DNA of 64,000 bases from Burkholderiaceae bacterium (lineage in GTDB: Bacteria > Pseudomonadota > Gammaproteobacteria > Burkholderiales > Burkholderiaceae_E): positions 1 to 64,000 of the forward strand of contig JAJPES010000057.1 of the NCBI GenBank assembly GCA_021166725.1, read 5' to 3'. The notes below the pieces were generated by a model. It saw only the letters and a list, made by a program, of their open reading frames with translations. It had not been told where the DNA came from and did not search any database. Positions 17,446 through 27,905 of the stretch are shown piece after piece. Numbering within the stretch: position 1 is the first letter of the stretch; the number at the start of each line of letters is the position of its first letter. The translations under genes were made by a program, and so were the position numbers.

Positions 17446-17994
17446 TCAGTGACGATGCCCGCGGCCGCGATCGCCGCGATGTCCGTGGTGGCCGCGGTCG
17501 TGCGACCAGCCACCGTACGAAGGACGATACACCACGCGCGGCGGCACCTGGTAAACGACCCTGGGCGCACGATAGACGACCGCGGGAGGCGCATAGACGA
17601 CCGGCGGCGCTCCGTAGTACACGGGCGGCGGCGGCGCGTAGTACACCGGCGGCGACGGCACGTACACCGGCGGCGGATATCCGACCCCGACCCCGACACC
17701 GACCGACGTACTGTAGCCACCGTAGCCGTAGCCGTGCCGTGCGCTCTGCGCCGCCGCGGCGCCGGCCGCCGCGCCGATCGCGCCTCCGATCACCGCGCCG
17801 TCGCGTCCGCCGATCGACTGTCCGATCATCGCGCCGGCGCCACCACCGATGATCGCGCCGACCACCGGTTGCGACGCATGCGCGCCCGGCGCCAACACCA
17901 CCGCCGCCGCAACGACCAGCGCCGATGCCGCCATCCATCGCACGACCGTGGGCGACACGCGTGGTGCCATCCTCGTGCCTTGCGTTCCGTTCAT
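17446..17994 (-). CDS. Glycine-zipper 2TM domain protein with Pro/Tyr-rich tail
   Basis: VVGAIIGGGAGAMIGQSIGGRDGAVIGGAIGAAAGAAAAQ followed by repeated PPVYY/PPVVY units and a His/Arg/Gly C-terminus. Confidence 0.8.
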   Translation of the reverse strand: MNGTQGTRMAPRVSPTVVRWMAASALVVAAAVVLAPGAHASQPVVGAIIGGGAGAMIGQSIGGRDGAVIGGAIGAAAGAAAAQSARHGYGYGGYSTSVGVGVGVGYPPPVYVPSPPVYYAPPPPVYYGAPPVVYAPPAVVYRAPRVVYQVPPRVVYRPSYGGWSHDRGHHGHRGDRGRGHRH

Positions 17995-18224
17995 GTCGAC
18001 TCCTTGGTTCGCGTCCGGCGCATTCGCCCGACCTTCGATCCGAGCGTAATCCCGCATCGGCCCGGCGGCCAGCCCCCATCCTGCAAAAGGCGTAACAGGA
18101 TGTAAGGGAGATCCCGGCCACGAAGCACGGCAGCGTGACCCTCGCGCACTTTTGCCCTTAGCATCGTTCGTACCGCGCGCCGAACGCGCGGCGCTCACGG
18201 AGAAACGACGGAAGCTCGCTCACC

Positions 18225-20381
18225 ATGCGCCTGCGCACAGTATGGATCGGACTGGCCATCGTGGTCGCGCTCGTCGCGCTCGCGCTCGTCGTCTTCGTCG
18301 CAACCTTCGACGCGAACCGCTACAAGCCGACGATCGTCTCCCTCGTCGAGCAGTACACGGGGCGCAAGCTCGACATCCAAGGAGAGCTGTCGCTGTCGAT
18401 CCTGCCCGACATCGCGCTGTCGATGGGCAAGGCCACGCTCTCGGGTCCGCAAGGCGAGGGCCGCTTCGCCAGCATCGACTCGGCGAAGATCGGCGTGGCG
18501 CTGTGGCCGCTGCTCTCGCGCGAAGTCCGCGTGCAGCGCGTTGCGCTCGACGCATTGAGCGTAAACGCGGTCCGCCACAAGGACGGCAGCACCAATTTCG
18601 ACGACCTGCTCGCGCGCCTGAAGTCGCAGCAGCCGCAATCCGGCGCCGCGCCGCAGGGCCCCGCGTCGGCGGGCGAAGCCGCCTCCGCCGCAGCGACGAC
18701 GGTCACCGTGGCCGAGGTAGCGCTGCGCAACGCCGCGCTCGACTGGCGCGACGAGGGCAGCGGCGACGAATGGCGATTGCACAACTTCGATCTCACTGCC
18801 GACCGGATCGGCAGCGGCGAACCGGGCACGCTGAAAGCGAGCGGACGTCTCGCCGTGAAGAAGGCCGGAATCGATACGCAGCTCAACGTGGCAAGCGCCT
18901 ACCGCGCCGACTTCGCCACCGGCAACGTCTCGCTATCCGATGTGAAGCTGGATGTGACCACCGAAGACGGCGTCACCGCGCATCTCGAAGCGCCCGCACT
19001 GACGATCGCCGGAGGCTCGATCGAAGGCAAGCCGATCGCGCTGCAATTGCAGATGCAACGCGACGGGACGAAGCTGGACGCATCGCTCTCGACGCAAGTC
19101 TCGGCCCCGGCCAACCAGCCGATCGCGCTGCGCGACATCCGCGCCAACCTGAGCGCCTCCGGCGGCGGCCTTCCGGCCGACGGCATCCAGGCCTCGCTCG
19201 GCGGCAACGGGATGATCGACCTGCAACGCAAGACCGCGGCGCTGAATCTGCAGGGCCGCGTCGAAGACTCCCCGATTCAGGCGCGCTTCACCGCGCCGAG
19301 CCTTTCGCCGCTGTCGCTGCAGTTCGACGTGCAGGCCGACAAGCTCGACGTCGATCGCCTGCGCGGCGCGCCCGCGCCCGGGAAGAAGGCGAACGGCGAG
19401 AAAGCGAACGGCGTCGCATCGCCCGGCCCCGCCGGGACAGCGACGAAGAGCGCCGCGGCGAACGGCGCACCGATCCCCGTTCCGCCGATCGCCAACATCG
19501 ACACGACCGGCTCGGTGCGCGTCGGCACGCTGCGCGCCGCCGGCGTGGAACTGCGAAATCTCGCGACGACGCTGCGCTCGGGCAACGGACGGATCGACAT
19601 CACGCGGCTGGCCGCCGCGCTGTATGGCGGAACGATCAACGGCAGCGCTTCGCTCGCCACCAGTGGGCGAACCGCGCTGAAGATGCAGATGAACGGCATC
19701 GACGTGGGACGCGCACTGCGCGATTTCACGCAGCGCGAGATTCTCGAGGGCCGCGGCAACCTGTCGATCGACGTCACCGGCACCGGCAAGACCGTGCCGG
19801 CGCTCGAACGCTCGCTCGGAGGCAGCGCGCGCATCGCGTTGCGCGATGGAGCGATCCTCGGCATCGATCTGAACGAGGTGGTGCAGAAAGTCGAAAGCGC
19901 GATCGCTGCCGTGCGCGGCGGAGCCGGCCAGGCGGTCGAGAGCCGCACCGGCGGCGGCGGGAAAACCGGCTTCTCGTCGCTCGACGCCAGCTTCGCGATC
20001 CGCAACGGCGTGGCGCACAACGACGACCTTGACCTGCGCTCGCCGTTGCTGCGCGTCGGCGGTAACGGCAGCATCGACATCCCCGACCAGACGATCGACT
20101 ACCTGGTGAAAGTGTCGCTGGTCGATACGCTGGCAGGACAGGGCGGCGCCGCTCGCTCGGCGCTGCGCGGCGTCACGATCCCCGTTCGCGTCTCGGGCCC
20201 GCTGGCATCGCTGTCGTATCGCGTCGAGCTCGAGAGCCTCGCCCGCGATGCGTTGAAGAAGGAAGTGACGAAGCAGCTCGAGGAGCGCCTGCTCGGCAAG
20301 GGCGCCTCGGGCGACGGCAAGTCGGGAGAATCGGCGAAGCCGAGCCCGCGCGACCTGTTGCGCGGGCTCATCGGCCGCTGA
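18225..20381 (+). CDS. AsmA family protein
   Basis: [72 protein letters not shown]...; C-terminal [14 protein letters not shown] region. Confidence 0.88.
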   Translation: MRLRTVWIGLAIVVALVALALVVFVATFDANRYKPTIVSLVEQYTGRKLDIQGELSLSILPDIALSMGKATLSGPQGEGRFASIDSAKIGVALWPLLSREVRVQRVALDALSVNAVRHKDGSTNFDDLLARLKSQQPQSGAAPQGPASAGEAASAAATTVTVAEVALRNAALDWRDEGSGDEWRLHNFDLTADRIGSGEPGTLKASGRLAVKKAGIDTQLNVASAYRADFATGNVSLSDVKLDVTTEDGVTAHLEAPALTIAGGSIEGKPIALQLQMQRDGTKLDASLSTQVSAPANQPIALRDIRANLSASGGGLPADGIQASLGGNGMIDLQRKTAALNLQGRVEDSPIQARFTAPSLSPLSLQFDVQADKLDVDRLRGAPAPGKKANGEKANGVASPGPAGTATKSAAANGAPIPVPPIANIDTTGSVRVGTLRAAGVELRNLATTLRSGNGRIDITRLAAALYGGTINGSASLATSGRTALKMQMNGIDVGRALRDFTQREILEGRGNLSIDVTGTGKTVPALERSLGGSARIALRDGAILGIDLNEVVQKVESAIAAVRGGAGQAVESRTGGGGKTGFSSLDASFAIRNGVAHNDDLDLRSPLLRVGGNGSIDIPDQTIDYLVKVSLVDTLAGQGGAARSALRGVTIPVRVSGPLASLSYRVELESLARDALKKEVTKQLEERLLGKGASGDGKSGESAKPSPRDLLRGLIGR

Positions 20382-20496
20382 CCGGGGCAGTCGCCGACCT
20401 CGCGGCGAGCCGATATCGAATTTCCGTATCATTGCGCCGATGTGCGCAATGCGTGTCCTGCGCGATGCGCCCCTCCTCTTTTCTGCTACCAACCGA

Positions 20497-21051
20497 ATGA
20501 ATTCCCCGCTGGCTCTCGACCCGATGCGCTTCAGAAAGAAGTCGAGCTACGCCTACGAAGAGCTGATCGATTGCGGGCACGGCCGGCTGTTCGGACCGGG
20601 CAACGCCCGGCTGCCGCTGCCGCCGATGCTGATGTTCGACCGCATCACCGCAATCTCCTCCACCGGCGGCGCCTTCGACAAGGGCTTCCTCACGGCCGAG
20701 TTCGACATCCGTCCCGATCTGTGGTTCTTTGCCTGCCACTTCGAGAGCGACCCGGTCATGCCCGGCTGCCTCGGCCTCGACTCGCTGTGGCAGATGCTCG
20801 GCTTCTTCCTCGGCTGGACCGGCGCTCCCGGCTCCGGCCGCGCGCTCGGCCTGGCGCAGCTGAAGTTCACCGGACAGATCCTGCCCGAGACGAAGCGCGT
20901 CGATTACCGCATCGACATCAAGCGGGTGATCAACCGTCGCCTGGTCCTCGGCGTGGCCGACGGCGAAGTGCGCGCCGACGGCGAGCGCATCTACCACGCC
21001 ACCGACCTGCAGGTGGGTCTTTTCGAAAACCCCAACTCGATCCGCGCATGA
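20497..21051 (+). CDS. fabA: 3-hydroxydecanoyl-ACP dehydratase FabA
   Basis: [63 protein letters not shown]. Confidence 0.95.
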   Translation: MNSPLALDPMRFRKKSSYAYEELIDCGHGRLFGPGNARLPLPPMLMFDRITAISSTGGAFDKGFLTAEFDIRPDLWFFACHFESDPVMPGCLGLDSLWQMLGFFLGWTGAPGSGRALGLAQLKFTGQILPETKRVDYRIDIKRVINRRLVLGVADGEVRADGERIYHATDLQVGLFENPNSIRA

Positions 21052-22283
21052 ACGCCCTGCGTCGCGTCGTCGTCACCGGAATGGGCATCGTCTCGTGCAT
21101 CGGCACGAGCGTCGAGCAGGTGCTCGCGTCGCTGCGCGAGGGCCGCTCGGGCATCTCCTTCGTCCCCGAATACGCCGAACTGGGCTTTCGCAGCCAGGTC
21201 GCCGGCCGGCCCGACATCGATCTCGAAACGGCGATCGAACGCAAGCTGCGCCGCTTCATGGGCGACGGCGCGGCCTACCTTCACCTGTCGATGCAGCAGG
21301 CGATCGCCGACGCCGGCCTGGCCGACGACGAGATCTCGAACGAACGCACCGGCATCGTCGTCGGTTCGGGCGGCCCGTCCACGCGCAACCAGGTCGAAGC
21401 GGCGCAGACGTGCAGGGAGCGCGGACCGAAGCGGGTCGGCCCGTACATGGTGCCGCGCTGCATGTCGTCGACCACGTCGGCCACCGCAGCAACCAACTTC
21501 CGCATCCACGGCGTGAACTACACGATCTCGTCGGCCTGCTCCACGTCGGCGCACTGCATCGGCAACGCCGCCGAACTGATCCAGTGGGGCAAGCAGGACG
21601 TCATGTTCGCCGGCGGCGCCGAGGAACTCGACTGGACGCTGTCGGTGCTGTTCGACGCGATGGGCGCGATGTCATCGAAGTACAACGACCGCCCGCACGC
21701 AGCTTCGCGCCCCTACGACGCGAACCGCGACGGCTTCGTCATTGCCGGCGGCGGCGGCGTGGTCGTGCTCGAGGAACTCGGCCACGCCCTGGCGCGTGGC
21801 GCGAAAATCTACGGCGAGATCGTCGGCTACGGCGCGACCTCCGACGGGTTCGACATGGTCGCGCCGAGCGGCGAAGGCGCGGTGCGCTGCATGCGCCAGG
21901 CGCTCGCCACCGTGAAGACGCCGGTCAGCTACATCAACACGCACGGAACGAGCACGCCGGTGGGCGACATCACCGAACTGGATGCGATCCGCACCGTGTT
22001 CGACGAGCGCGGGCAGGCGCTGCCGCACCTGTCGTCGACGAAATCGATGACCGGCCATTCGCTCGGCGCCACCGGCGTGCAGGAGACGATCTACAGCCTG
22101 CTGATGCTGCAGCACGACTTCGTCGCGCCGAGCATCAACATCGAGACGCTCGACTCCGGCGCCGAAGGCATGCCGATCGCGCGCAAGCGCATCGACGACG
22201 TGCATCACGAGACGATCCTGTCGAACAGCTTCGGCTTCGGCGGAACGAACTGCACGCTGGCGCTGGCGCGCTACCACGGCTGA
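21048..22283 (+). CDS. fabB: Beta-ketoacyl-ACP synthase I FabB
   Basis: [22 protein letters not shown]...[24 protein letters not shown]...[26 protein letters not shown]...[17 protein letters not shown] overlap with fabA. Confidence 0.95.
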   Translation: MNALRRVVVTGMGIVSCIGTSVEQVLASLREGRSGISFVPEYAELGFRSQVAGRPDIDLETAIERKLRRFMGDGAAYLHLSMQQAIADAGLADDEISNERTGIVVGSGGPSTRNQVEAAQTCRERGPKRVGPYMVPRCMSSTTSATAATNFRIHGVNYTISSACSTSAHCIGNAAELIQWGKQDVMFAGGAEELDWTLSVLFDAMGAMSSKYNDRPHAASRPYDANRDGFVIAGGGGVVVLEELGHALARGAKIYGEIVGYGATSDGFDMVAPSGEGAVRCMRQALATVKTPVSYINTHGTSTPVGDITELDAIRTVFDERGQALPHLSSTKSMTGHSLGATGVQETIYSLLMLQHDFVAPSINIETLDSGAEGMPIARKRIDDVHHETILSNSFGFGGTNCTLALARYHG

Positions 22284-22364
22284 AAGGCCGTTACGCCGGG
22301 CCGCAACGCGCGCTCCCGTGCTTTCGGCCTGACGGGTTGAGCATCGCGGCAGTCCGCGCTACAC

Positions 22365-22388
22365 TTTAATGACTCATCGGTCATTAAA
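22365..22388. promoter_or_regulatory. Candidate TetR operator
   Basis: tttaatgac-tcatcg-gtcattaaa: perfect 9-bp arms, 6-bp spacer, ending 3 bp before the tetR start. Confidence 0.65.
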
Positions 22389-22391
22389 GAG

Positions 22392-23063
22392 ATGCCGTCC
22401 GCCCGAAGCTCGCCCGCGTCCGCGCAGCAGTTCCCTGCCGAACGCCGCTGGGCACGTCGCAAGGACGCGCGCCCGGGCGAACTGCTCGACGCGGCGCTCG
22501 ACCTGTTCGTGGACCGCGGCTTCGCCGCCACGCGGCTGGAAGACGTCGCGCGCCACGCCGGCGTCAGCAAGGGCACGCTCTACCTGTACTACGCCAACAA
22601 GCAGGAGCTGCTCGAGGCAGTGGTGCGCGCGAACCTGATTCCGCTGATCGACGCCTTTGCCGGCGAAATCCGCGCCTCGGGAGCGCCCTGCGCCGAGCAA
22701 CTGCGGCTTTTCTTCGCGAAATGGTGGGATACGGTGGGCGCCACCCGCTACGCCGGCATCGCCAAGCTCGTGGTCGCCGAATCGGGCAACTTCCCCGAAC
22801 TCGCGCGCTTCTTCCAGCAGGAAGTGATCCTGCCGGTGATGGGCGTGCTCGGCTCGATCGTGCGCCGTGGCATCGCGCTCGGCGAGTTCCGCGAAGTCGA
22901 CGTCGAGGCGTCGGTGCCGCTGTGGATGTCGCCGCTGGTGCTGCGCGCGATCTGGGAACACTCGATCACGCCGTGCTGCCCGCCCGACTTCGATATCCCG
23001 ATCGAGCGCTTCCTGCAAACGCATCTGTCCTACGTGCTGCGCACGCTGTCGCGCGAACCCTGA
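22392..23063 (+). CDS. TetR/AcrR family transcriptional regulator
   Basis: RPGELLDAALDLFVDRGFAATRLEDVARHAGVSKGTLYLYYANKQELLEAVVR HTH. Confidence 0.92.
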   Translation: MPSARSSPASAQQFPAERRWARRKDARPGELLDAALDLFVDRGFAATRLEDVARHAGVSKGTLYLYYANKQELLEAVVRANLIPLIDAFAGEIRASGAPCAEQLRLFFAKWWDTVGATRYAGIAKLVVAESGNFPELARFFQQEVILPVMGVLGSIVRRGIALGEFREVDVEASVPLWMSPLVLRAIWEHSITPCCPPDFDIPIERFLQTHLSYVLRTLSREP

Positions 23064-23104
23064 TTGCTAGAATGCCGCCACTTTCCCTCTCCCCCGCTCC
23101 CCTC

Positions 23105-23770
23105 ATGGACTTCGAACGCGCCCGTTTCAACATGGTCGAGCAGCAGATCCGTCCGTGGGACGTGCTCGACCCCGATGTGCTCGAGACGCTGTTCGCCGTT
23201 CACCGCGAGGATTTCGTGCCGCCCGCTTACCGCGCGCTGGCGTTCAGCGACCTCGAACTGCCGCTGACGGTCGACGGCGTCGCCACCGGCGAGACGATGC
23301 TCGCGCCGAAGCTCGAGGCACGCATGCTGCAGGCGGTGCTGCCCGAGCGCGTGCATTCGGTGCTCGAGATCGGCACCGGATCCGGACACATGGCCGCGCT
23401 GCTCGCGCAGTTCGCCCGTCATGTCGTCAGTTGCGAGCTGCGCGAAGACCTGTGCCGCTTCGCTCGGTCGAACCTGTCGAAGGCGGGCATCGGCAACGTG
23501 AGCGTCGAGCATCGCAACGGCCTCGACATGGCCGCGGAGGGCGGCTTCGACGTCATCGTGCTCTCGGGCTCGGTGCAGTTCGTCCCCGATGCGCTGATGC
23601 AGCGACTGAACCGCGATGGCCGCCTCATCGCGATCGTCGGCGAGCCGCCGGTAATGAGCGCGCAGCGCGTCCTGCGCACCGGCGATCGGGAATTCCACAG
23701 CGAGAAGCTGTTCGAGACCGCGGCACCGCCGCTGCGCGAGTTCCCGCAGCGCGATCGCTTTCGCTTCTGA
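23105..23770 (+). CDS. pcm: Protein-L-isoaspartate O-methyltransferase family
   Basis: MDFERARFNMVEQQIRPWDVLD...LEARMLQAVLPERVHSVLEIGTGSGHMAALLAQ. Confidence 0.88.
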   Translation: MDFERARFNMVEQQIRPWDVLDPDVLETLFAVHREDFVPPAYRALAFSDLELPLTVDGVATGETMLAPKLEARMLQAVLPERVHSVLEIGTGSGHMAALLAQFARHVVSCELREDLCRFARSNLSKAGIGNVSVEHRNGLDMAAEGGFDVIVLSGSVQFVPDALMQRLNRDGRLIAIVGEPPVMSAQRVLRTGDREFHSEKLFETAAPPLREFPQRDRFRF

Positions 23771-23797
23771 TGCGGCGCGCAGCGCTCGTCGAGCAGC

Positions 23798-24112
23798 ATG
23801 CAGCAGGTCGCGCCGCGTTCGCTCGCTTCCTGGCTTCGCGACGAGCCGCTGGTGCTGCTCGACGTGCGCGAAGCCTGGGAAGTGGCGACGAGCCCCTTCC
23901 CCGGCGCGCTGCACGTGCCGATGCGCGAGATTCCGTCGCGCATCGGAGAGCTCCCGCAGCAGCGCACCATCGTCTGCATCTGTCATCACGGGGCGCGCAG
24001 CGCGCAGGTCACGATGTTCCTGCAACAGCGCGGCTTCGAGCGCGTCTACAACCTGTCGGGAGGCATCGATGCCTGGGCGCGGGAAGTCGATTCCACGATC
24101 GTTCGCTACTGA
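23798..24112 (+). CDS. Rhodanese-like domain protein
   Basis: LVLLDVREAWEVATSPFPGALHVPMREIPSR...IVCICHHGARSAQVTMFLQQRGFERVYNLSGGIDAW. Confidence 0.88.
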   Translation: MQQVAPRSLASWLRDEPLVLLDVREAWEVATSPFPGALHVPMREIPSRIGELPQQRTIVCICHHGARSAQVTMFLQQRGFERVYNLSGGIDAWAREVDSTIVRY

Positions 24113-24149
24113 TTCAGGGTCGGGGCGCGTCATCCTCGTGGAGCTGCCG

Positions 24150-25637
24150 ATGAAGCGCAGGCAAGCGGTGAAGGTGCTCGCCAACACGGTCGCGGGCATC
24201 GTGCTCGTGGCCTCCGCGCTGCCCGCCTGCGCATTGGACCTGATGCAGGCCTGGCGCGAGGCGCTGGCCAACGACGCGCAGGTCGCCGCGGCGCGCTCGC
24301 AACTCGACGCAACCCGCGAGCGCGTTCCGCAGGCGCGCTCGCAACTGCTGCCCGCGGTCGGCGCAACGGCCGGCATGAATCGCCTGCGCGTGGATCCGAG
24401 CCGCGGCCCCGACCGCAGTTTCACCTCGGAGGCCTACGCGATCCAGCTATCGGTGCCGCTGCTCAGCCTGCCCGAACAACAGGCATGGGAACAGAGCAAG
24501 CTCGCCGTGGGCATCGCCGAGGCGCAGTACGCGCAGGCGCAGCAGGATCTCATCCTTCGCGTCTCGCGCGCGTACTTCGACCTGCTCGCCGCGCAGGACA
24601 ACCTCGAGACGATCCGCGCGCAGAAGCGCGCGATCGCCGAGCAGCTCGAAGCGGCCAAGCGCAACTTCGAGGTCGGCACCGCGACGATCACCGACCAGCA
24701 GGAAGCACAGGCGCGATTCGACCTTACGGTGGCGCAGGAAATCGCGGCGATCAACGCGCTCGACGTACAGCGTGCGCTTCTCGCGCAACTCATCGGTCAT
24801 CCCGTCGGCGAACTCGACGTCCTGCGCCGCAGCGTGCTGCTGCAACCGCCACAGCCGGCGAGCGAGGCCGCATGGGTCCGCCAGGCCACCGACAGCAACC
24901 TGGCGGTGCAGCAGCAACGGGTGAACGTCGAGATCGCACGTCGCGAGATCGAGCGGCGCCGTTATGCGAAATACCCGACGGTGGACCTGGTCGGCTCGCT
25001 CGCGCGCAACGAGAACGCGGCGCTGAACACGGTAGGCCTGCGCACGAACTCGGCCACCGTCGGCGTGCAGTTGTCGGTACCCTTGTATACGGGCGGCGGC
25101 ATCGAGGCTGGCGTGCGCGAAGCGGCAGCACTGCTCGATCGTTCGCAGTCGGATCTCGAGGCCACGCGCCGGCAGGTCGAACAAGCCACCCGGCAGGCAT
25201 ACCTCGGCGTGAACAGCAGTCTGGCGCAGGTGAGCGCACTCGAAGCGGCCGAGCGCTCGAGCCAGCTCGCGCTCGAATCGAACCTGCTCGGCTACCAGGT
25301 CGGCGTGCGCATCAACATCGACGTGCTCAACGCGCAGCAGCAACTGTTCAGCACGCGGCGCGACCTCGCTCGCGCGCGTTACGACGTCGTCGTCAACGGA
25401 CTGCAGTTGAAGTCCACCGCGGGCACACTCGGAGCAGAAGACGTCGCCGCAGTCGATGCGCTGCTCGCGCCGCCGTCGCCTGGGCAGTCGGAGCGAGGCA
25501 GTGCTTCTTCACCGCTGCCGAGCACGCCGTTGCCGCCGCCTGCGACCTCGTCGCCTGCGACAGACCCGTCGCCTCCGGCGCCCGCGACACCGAAGGCGCC
25601 CGCGCCGGCCCGCCCGCCGAGCCCCGACCGACGCTGA
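24150..25637 (+). CDS. tolC: TolC family outer membrane efflux protein
   Basis: ALDLMQAWREALANDAQVAAARSQLDATRERVPQARSQLLPAVGATAG...; paired OEP repeats. Confidence 0.88.
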   Translation: MKRRQAVKVLANTVAGIVLVASALPACALDLMQAWREALANDAQVAAARSQLDATRERVPQARSQLLPAVGATAGMNRLRVDPSRGPDRSFTSEAYAIQLSVPLLSLPEQQAWEQSKLAVGIAEAQYAQAQQDLILRVSRAYFDLLAAQDNLETIRAQKRAIAEQLEAAKRNFEVGTATITDQQEAQARFDLTVAQEIAAINALDVQRALLAQLIGHPVGELDVLRRSVLLQPPQPASEAAWVRQATDSNLAVQQQRVNVEIARREIERRRYAKYPTVDLVGSLARNENAALNTVGLRTNSATVGVQLSVPLYTGGGIEAGVREAAALLDRSQSDLEATRRQVEQATRQAYLGVNSSLAQVSALEAAERSSQLALESNLLGYQVGVRINIDVLNAQQQLFSTRRDLARARYDVVVNGLQLKSTAGTLGAEDVAAVDALLAPPSPGQSERGSASSPLPSTPLPPPATSSPATDPSPPAPATPKAPAPARPPSPDRR

Positions 25638-25709
25638 TCGCTCGACCGCGCCGCCGCAGCCCCCGGCGCGCGCTCGACGCCCCAGGCGCGCGACCGAGCC
25701 ACCTCGCCC

Positions 25710-27023
25710 TCAGCGCTCGGCGCGCAGCAACGGTTCGAGCGCGCTCATCGTCCGGTCGGTAGCGCCGCGATGATGTGCGGCGAACGCGAGCGCGCGATCG
25801 CTCATCGACTGGCGCCGCTCGGCGTCGAGCACGACGTCGAGCGCCTCCTTCACCGCGCGTGCCGCGTCCGGGACGCGAATCGCCGCATCGGCGTCGATCG
25901 CCCGTTCGGCCGCTTCCGCGAAATTGAAGGTGTGCGGGCCGACGATCACCGGGACCCCCGCTGCGCAGGCTTCGATCAGGTTCTGCCCACCATAGGGCAG
26001 CAGCGAACCGCCGATGATCGCGACGTCGGCCAAGGCGTACCAGGCCGGCATCTCGCCCATCGAATCGCCGAGGATCACCTGCGCATCGCAGCGCTGGGCT
26101 TCGGCGATCCGGCTGCGTCGCGCGAAACGCCAGCCCTGCGACTCGATCAGCGTGGCCACCTCGTCGAAACGCTGCGGGTGGCGCGGAACGATGACGAGCA
26201 GCGGCGGAAAGCGGCTGGCAAGCGAAGGGGGCCGCAGCGCCGACGCCCATGCATCGAGCAGCAGCGCCTCCTCGCCGTCGCGCGTGCTCGCTGCGACCAC
26301 GCAGAAGCGCGGAAGGCCGTCGGCGCGCTGGCGCGCCAGCCAGTCGATGCGCCACCGGTGCCCGAGCGCCTCGAGTTTCGGCGCCGCGCCGACGTCGAAT
26401 TTCAGGTTACCGAGCACGCGAGCGTCCGAGCGCCCGAGTTGCGCGAGCCGACCCGCGTCGTCGGCCGATTGCGCCAGCACCAGGTCGAGCGTGGCCAGCG
26501 CCGGCTCGATCAGCGCCGCCCAACGCTGTCCCTTGCGCAGCGACCGCTCCGACAGGCGCCCGTTGACCAGAGCGAGCCGCACGCCCTCCGCGTGCGCGAT
26601 CGCCACCAGGTTCGGCCACAGCTCGGTTTCCATCAGCAGGCCCACCGACGGACGCCACGCGCGGAGGAATCGGCGCACCGCGAACGGATAGTCGTAGGGC
26701 AGGTACGCGCGGTGGATGCGCGGATGCGAGAACAGCGCCGCGCCGGCTTCCCGCCCGGTCGGCGTCATGTGCGTGATCAGCAACTCGTGATGCGGATAGC
26801 GCGCGAGCAGCGCGTCGACCAGCGGCTGTGCGGCGCGCGTCTCACCCACCGACACCGCATGCAGCCAGATCAGCGGCTGCAGGTCACCACGCGGCGCATG
26901 CGCGCCGAAGCGCTCGCCGAGATGATGGCGGTAGCCGGGCTGGCGACGCGAACGCCACAGCAGGTGCACGAACAGCCACGGCATCGCCAGGTACCAGGCG
27001 ATCGTGTAGAGCCATCGTGCCAT
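25710..27023 (-). CDS. waaA: 3-deoxy-D-manno-octulosonic acid transferase WaaA (KdtA)
   Basis: IWLHAVSVGETRAAQPLVDALLARYPHHELLITHMTPTGREAG...LMETELWPNLVA...GGSLLPYGGQNLIEACAAGVPVIVGPHTFNF. Confidence 0.95.
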   Translation of the reverse strand: MARWLYTIAWYLAMPWLFVHLLWRSRRQPGYRHHLGERFGAHAPRGDLQPLIWLHAVSVGETRAAQPLVDALLARYPHHELLITHMTPTGREAGAALFSHPRIHRAYLPYDYPFAVRRFLRAWRPSVGLLMETELWPNLVAIAHAEGVRLALVNGRLSERSLRKGQRWAALIEPALATLDLVLAQSADDAGRLAQLGRSDARVLGNLKFDVGAAPKLEALGHRWRIDWLARQRADGLPRFCVVAASTRDGEEALLLDAWASALRPPSLASRFPPLLVIVPRHPQRFDEVATLIESQGWRFARRSRIAEAQRCDAQVILGDSMGEMPAWYALADVAIIGGSLLPYGGQNLIEACAAGVPVIVGPHTFNFAEAAERAIDADAAIRVPDAARAVKEALDVVLDAERRQSMSDRALAFAAHHRGATDRTMSALEPLLRAER

Positions 27024-27043
27024 GTCGCGCGAGAGCGGCCGCT

Positions 27044-27463
27044 TCAGCTTTCCCGGAACGGATCGACGATCTCGAGGCCGTCGAATTTCCGACCGTTCTG
27101 CAGGTCCTCGGTGTAGAGGATTTCAGCGCCCGATTGCTGGGCGGAGCGAACGATCAGCGCGTCCCGGAACGAAATGCTGCTGCGAACGCTCGTCGCAATC
27201 GCGGCCAGAATCAACTGTGGATCGATCTGAACTACCGAGAGATCCGCCAGGCGTCGGACGACACGCTCTGCTTCCACGACGGCAAGAGGAACGGCGAGCT
27301 TCCGCGTGACAGTGACGAAGAATTCCTGGAGTACCTGGGTGCTCAACGTGGCGCGTCCGGCATCTGCCTCACGCGCGAGAAGCTTGCGCGCCTGCGTCTG
27401 CTTCGTCGGCGCGTCCGCGTCGAACAGATAGACGAGTACGTTCGTATCGAAGAACGTGCGCAT
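27044..27463 (-). CDS. PIN-domain toxin (VapC family)
   Basis: MRTFFDTNVLVYLFDADAPTKQTQARKLL...SISFRDALIVRSAQQSGAEILYTEDLQNGRKFDGLEIVDPF. Confidence 0.9.
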   Translation of the reverse strand: MRTFFDTNVLVYLFDADAPTKQTQARKLLAREADAGRATLSTQVLQEFFVTVTRKLAVPLAVVEAERVVRRLADLSVVQIDPQLILAAIATSVRSSISFRDALIVRSAQQSGAEILYTEDLQNGRKFDGLEIVDPFRES

Positions 27464-27696
27464 CAGCTGCGGTCGTACAGTTCGTCGCGGGTCCAACGTC
27501 GGCCGCCACGACGCGATCGGCTCTTCTTCGAAAGGGCGATGAGGTCAGCGGCGGCCGCCGCTTGCGAATCGCGCACGCCGGCGTAGGCTTCGAGGAGTTC
27601 GCGAAGCACCGCGTTCACGGATGAGCCCCGCTCCAGTGCGCGGATGCGCGCCTTCCGGAGCACCTCTTCGTCGACGGTGATCGTGAGATTGCTCAT
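27463..27696 (-). CDS. Ribbon-helix-helix antitoxin (VapB/CopG-like)
   Basis: MSNLTITVDEEVLRKARIRALERGSSVNAVLRELLEAYAG; TGATG overlap with toxin start. Confidence 0.85.
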   Translation of the reverse strand: MSNLTITVDEEVLRKARIRALERGSSVNAVLRELLEAYAGVRDSQAAAAADLIALSKKSRSRRGGRRWTRDELYDRS

Positions 27697-27713
27697 TCCT
27701 GAAAAACCTCGAC

Positions 27714-27742
27714 TCGTGCTACACGAATGAAGTGTAGCACGA
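27714..27742. promoter_or_regulatory. Candidate vapBC autoregulatory operator
   Basis: tcgtgctacac-gaatgaa-gtgtagcacga: perfect 11-bp arms, 7-bp spacer, just upstream of the antitoxin. Confidence 0.7.
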
Positions 27743-27905
27743 CGATCGACTTCGCCTGCGCGGTCGGCCCAAAGACCGAACGCGGGATTGCGCACGCCCG
27801 CTGTGCTCTTCGGCGCTTCCATGTCGGTAATCGCCAAGCTGGACAGAGAAGGGTAACAAGGTCGCGGGGCAGGAGCGCGCCCCCGATTTTGGATATTCTC
27901 GCCCG

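Noticed and set aside
18075-18105. catcctg-N12-caggatg inverted repeat upstream of the asmA-like gene
   Set aside because: Short arms and long spacer; not distinguishable from chance without comparative data.
16193-18121. Single 642-aa minus ORF
   Set aside because: N-terminal third is antisense/alternate frame of the glycine-zipper gene; phosphatase domain starts near 17365.
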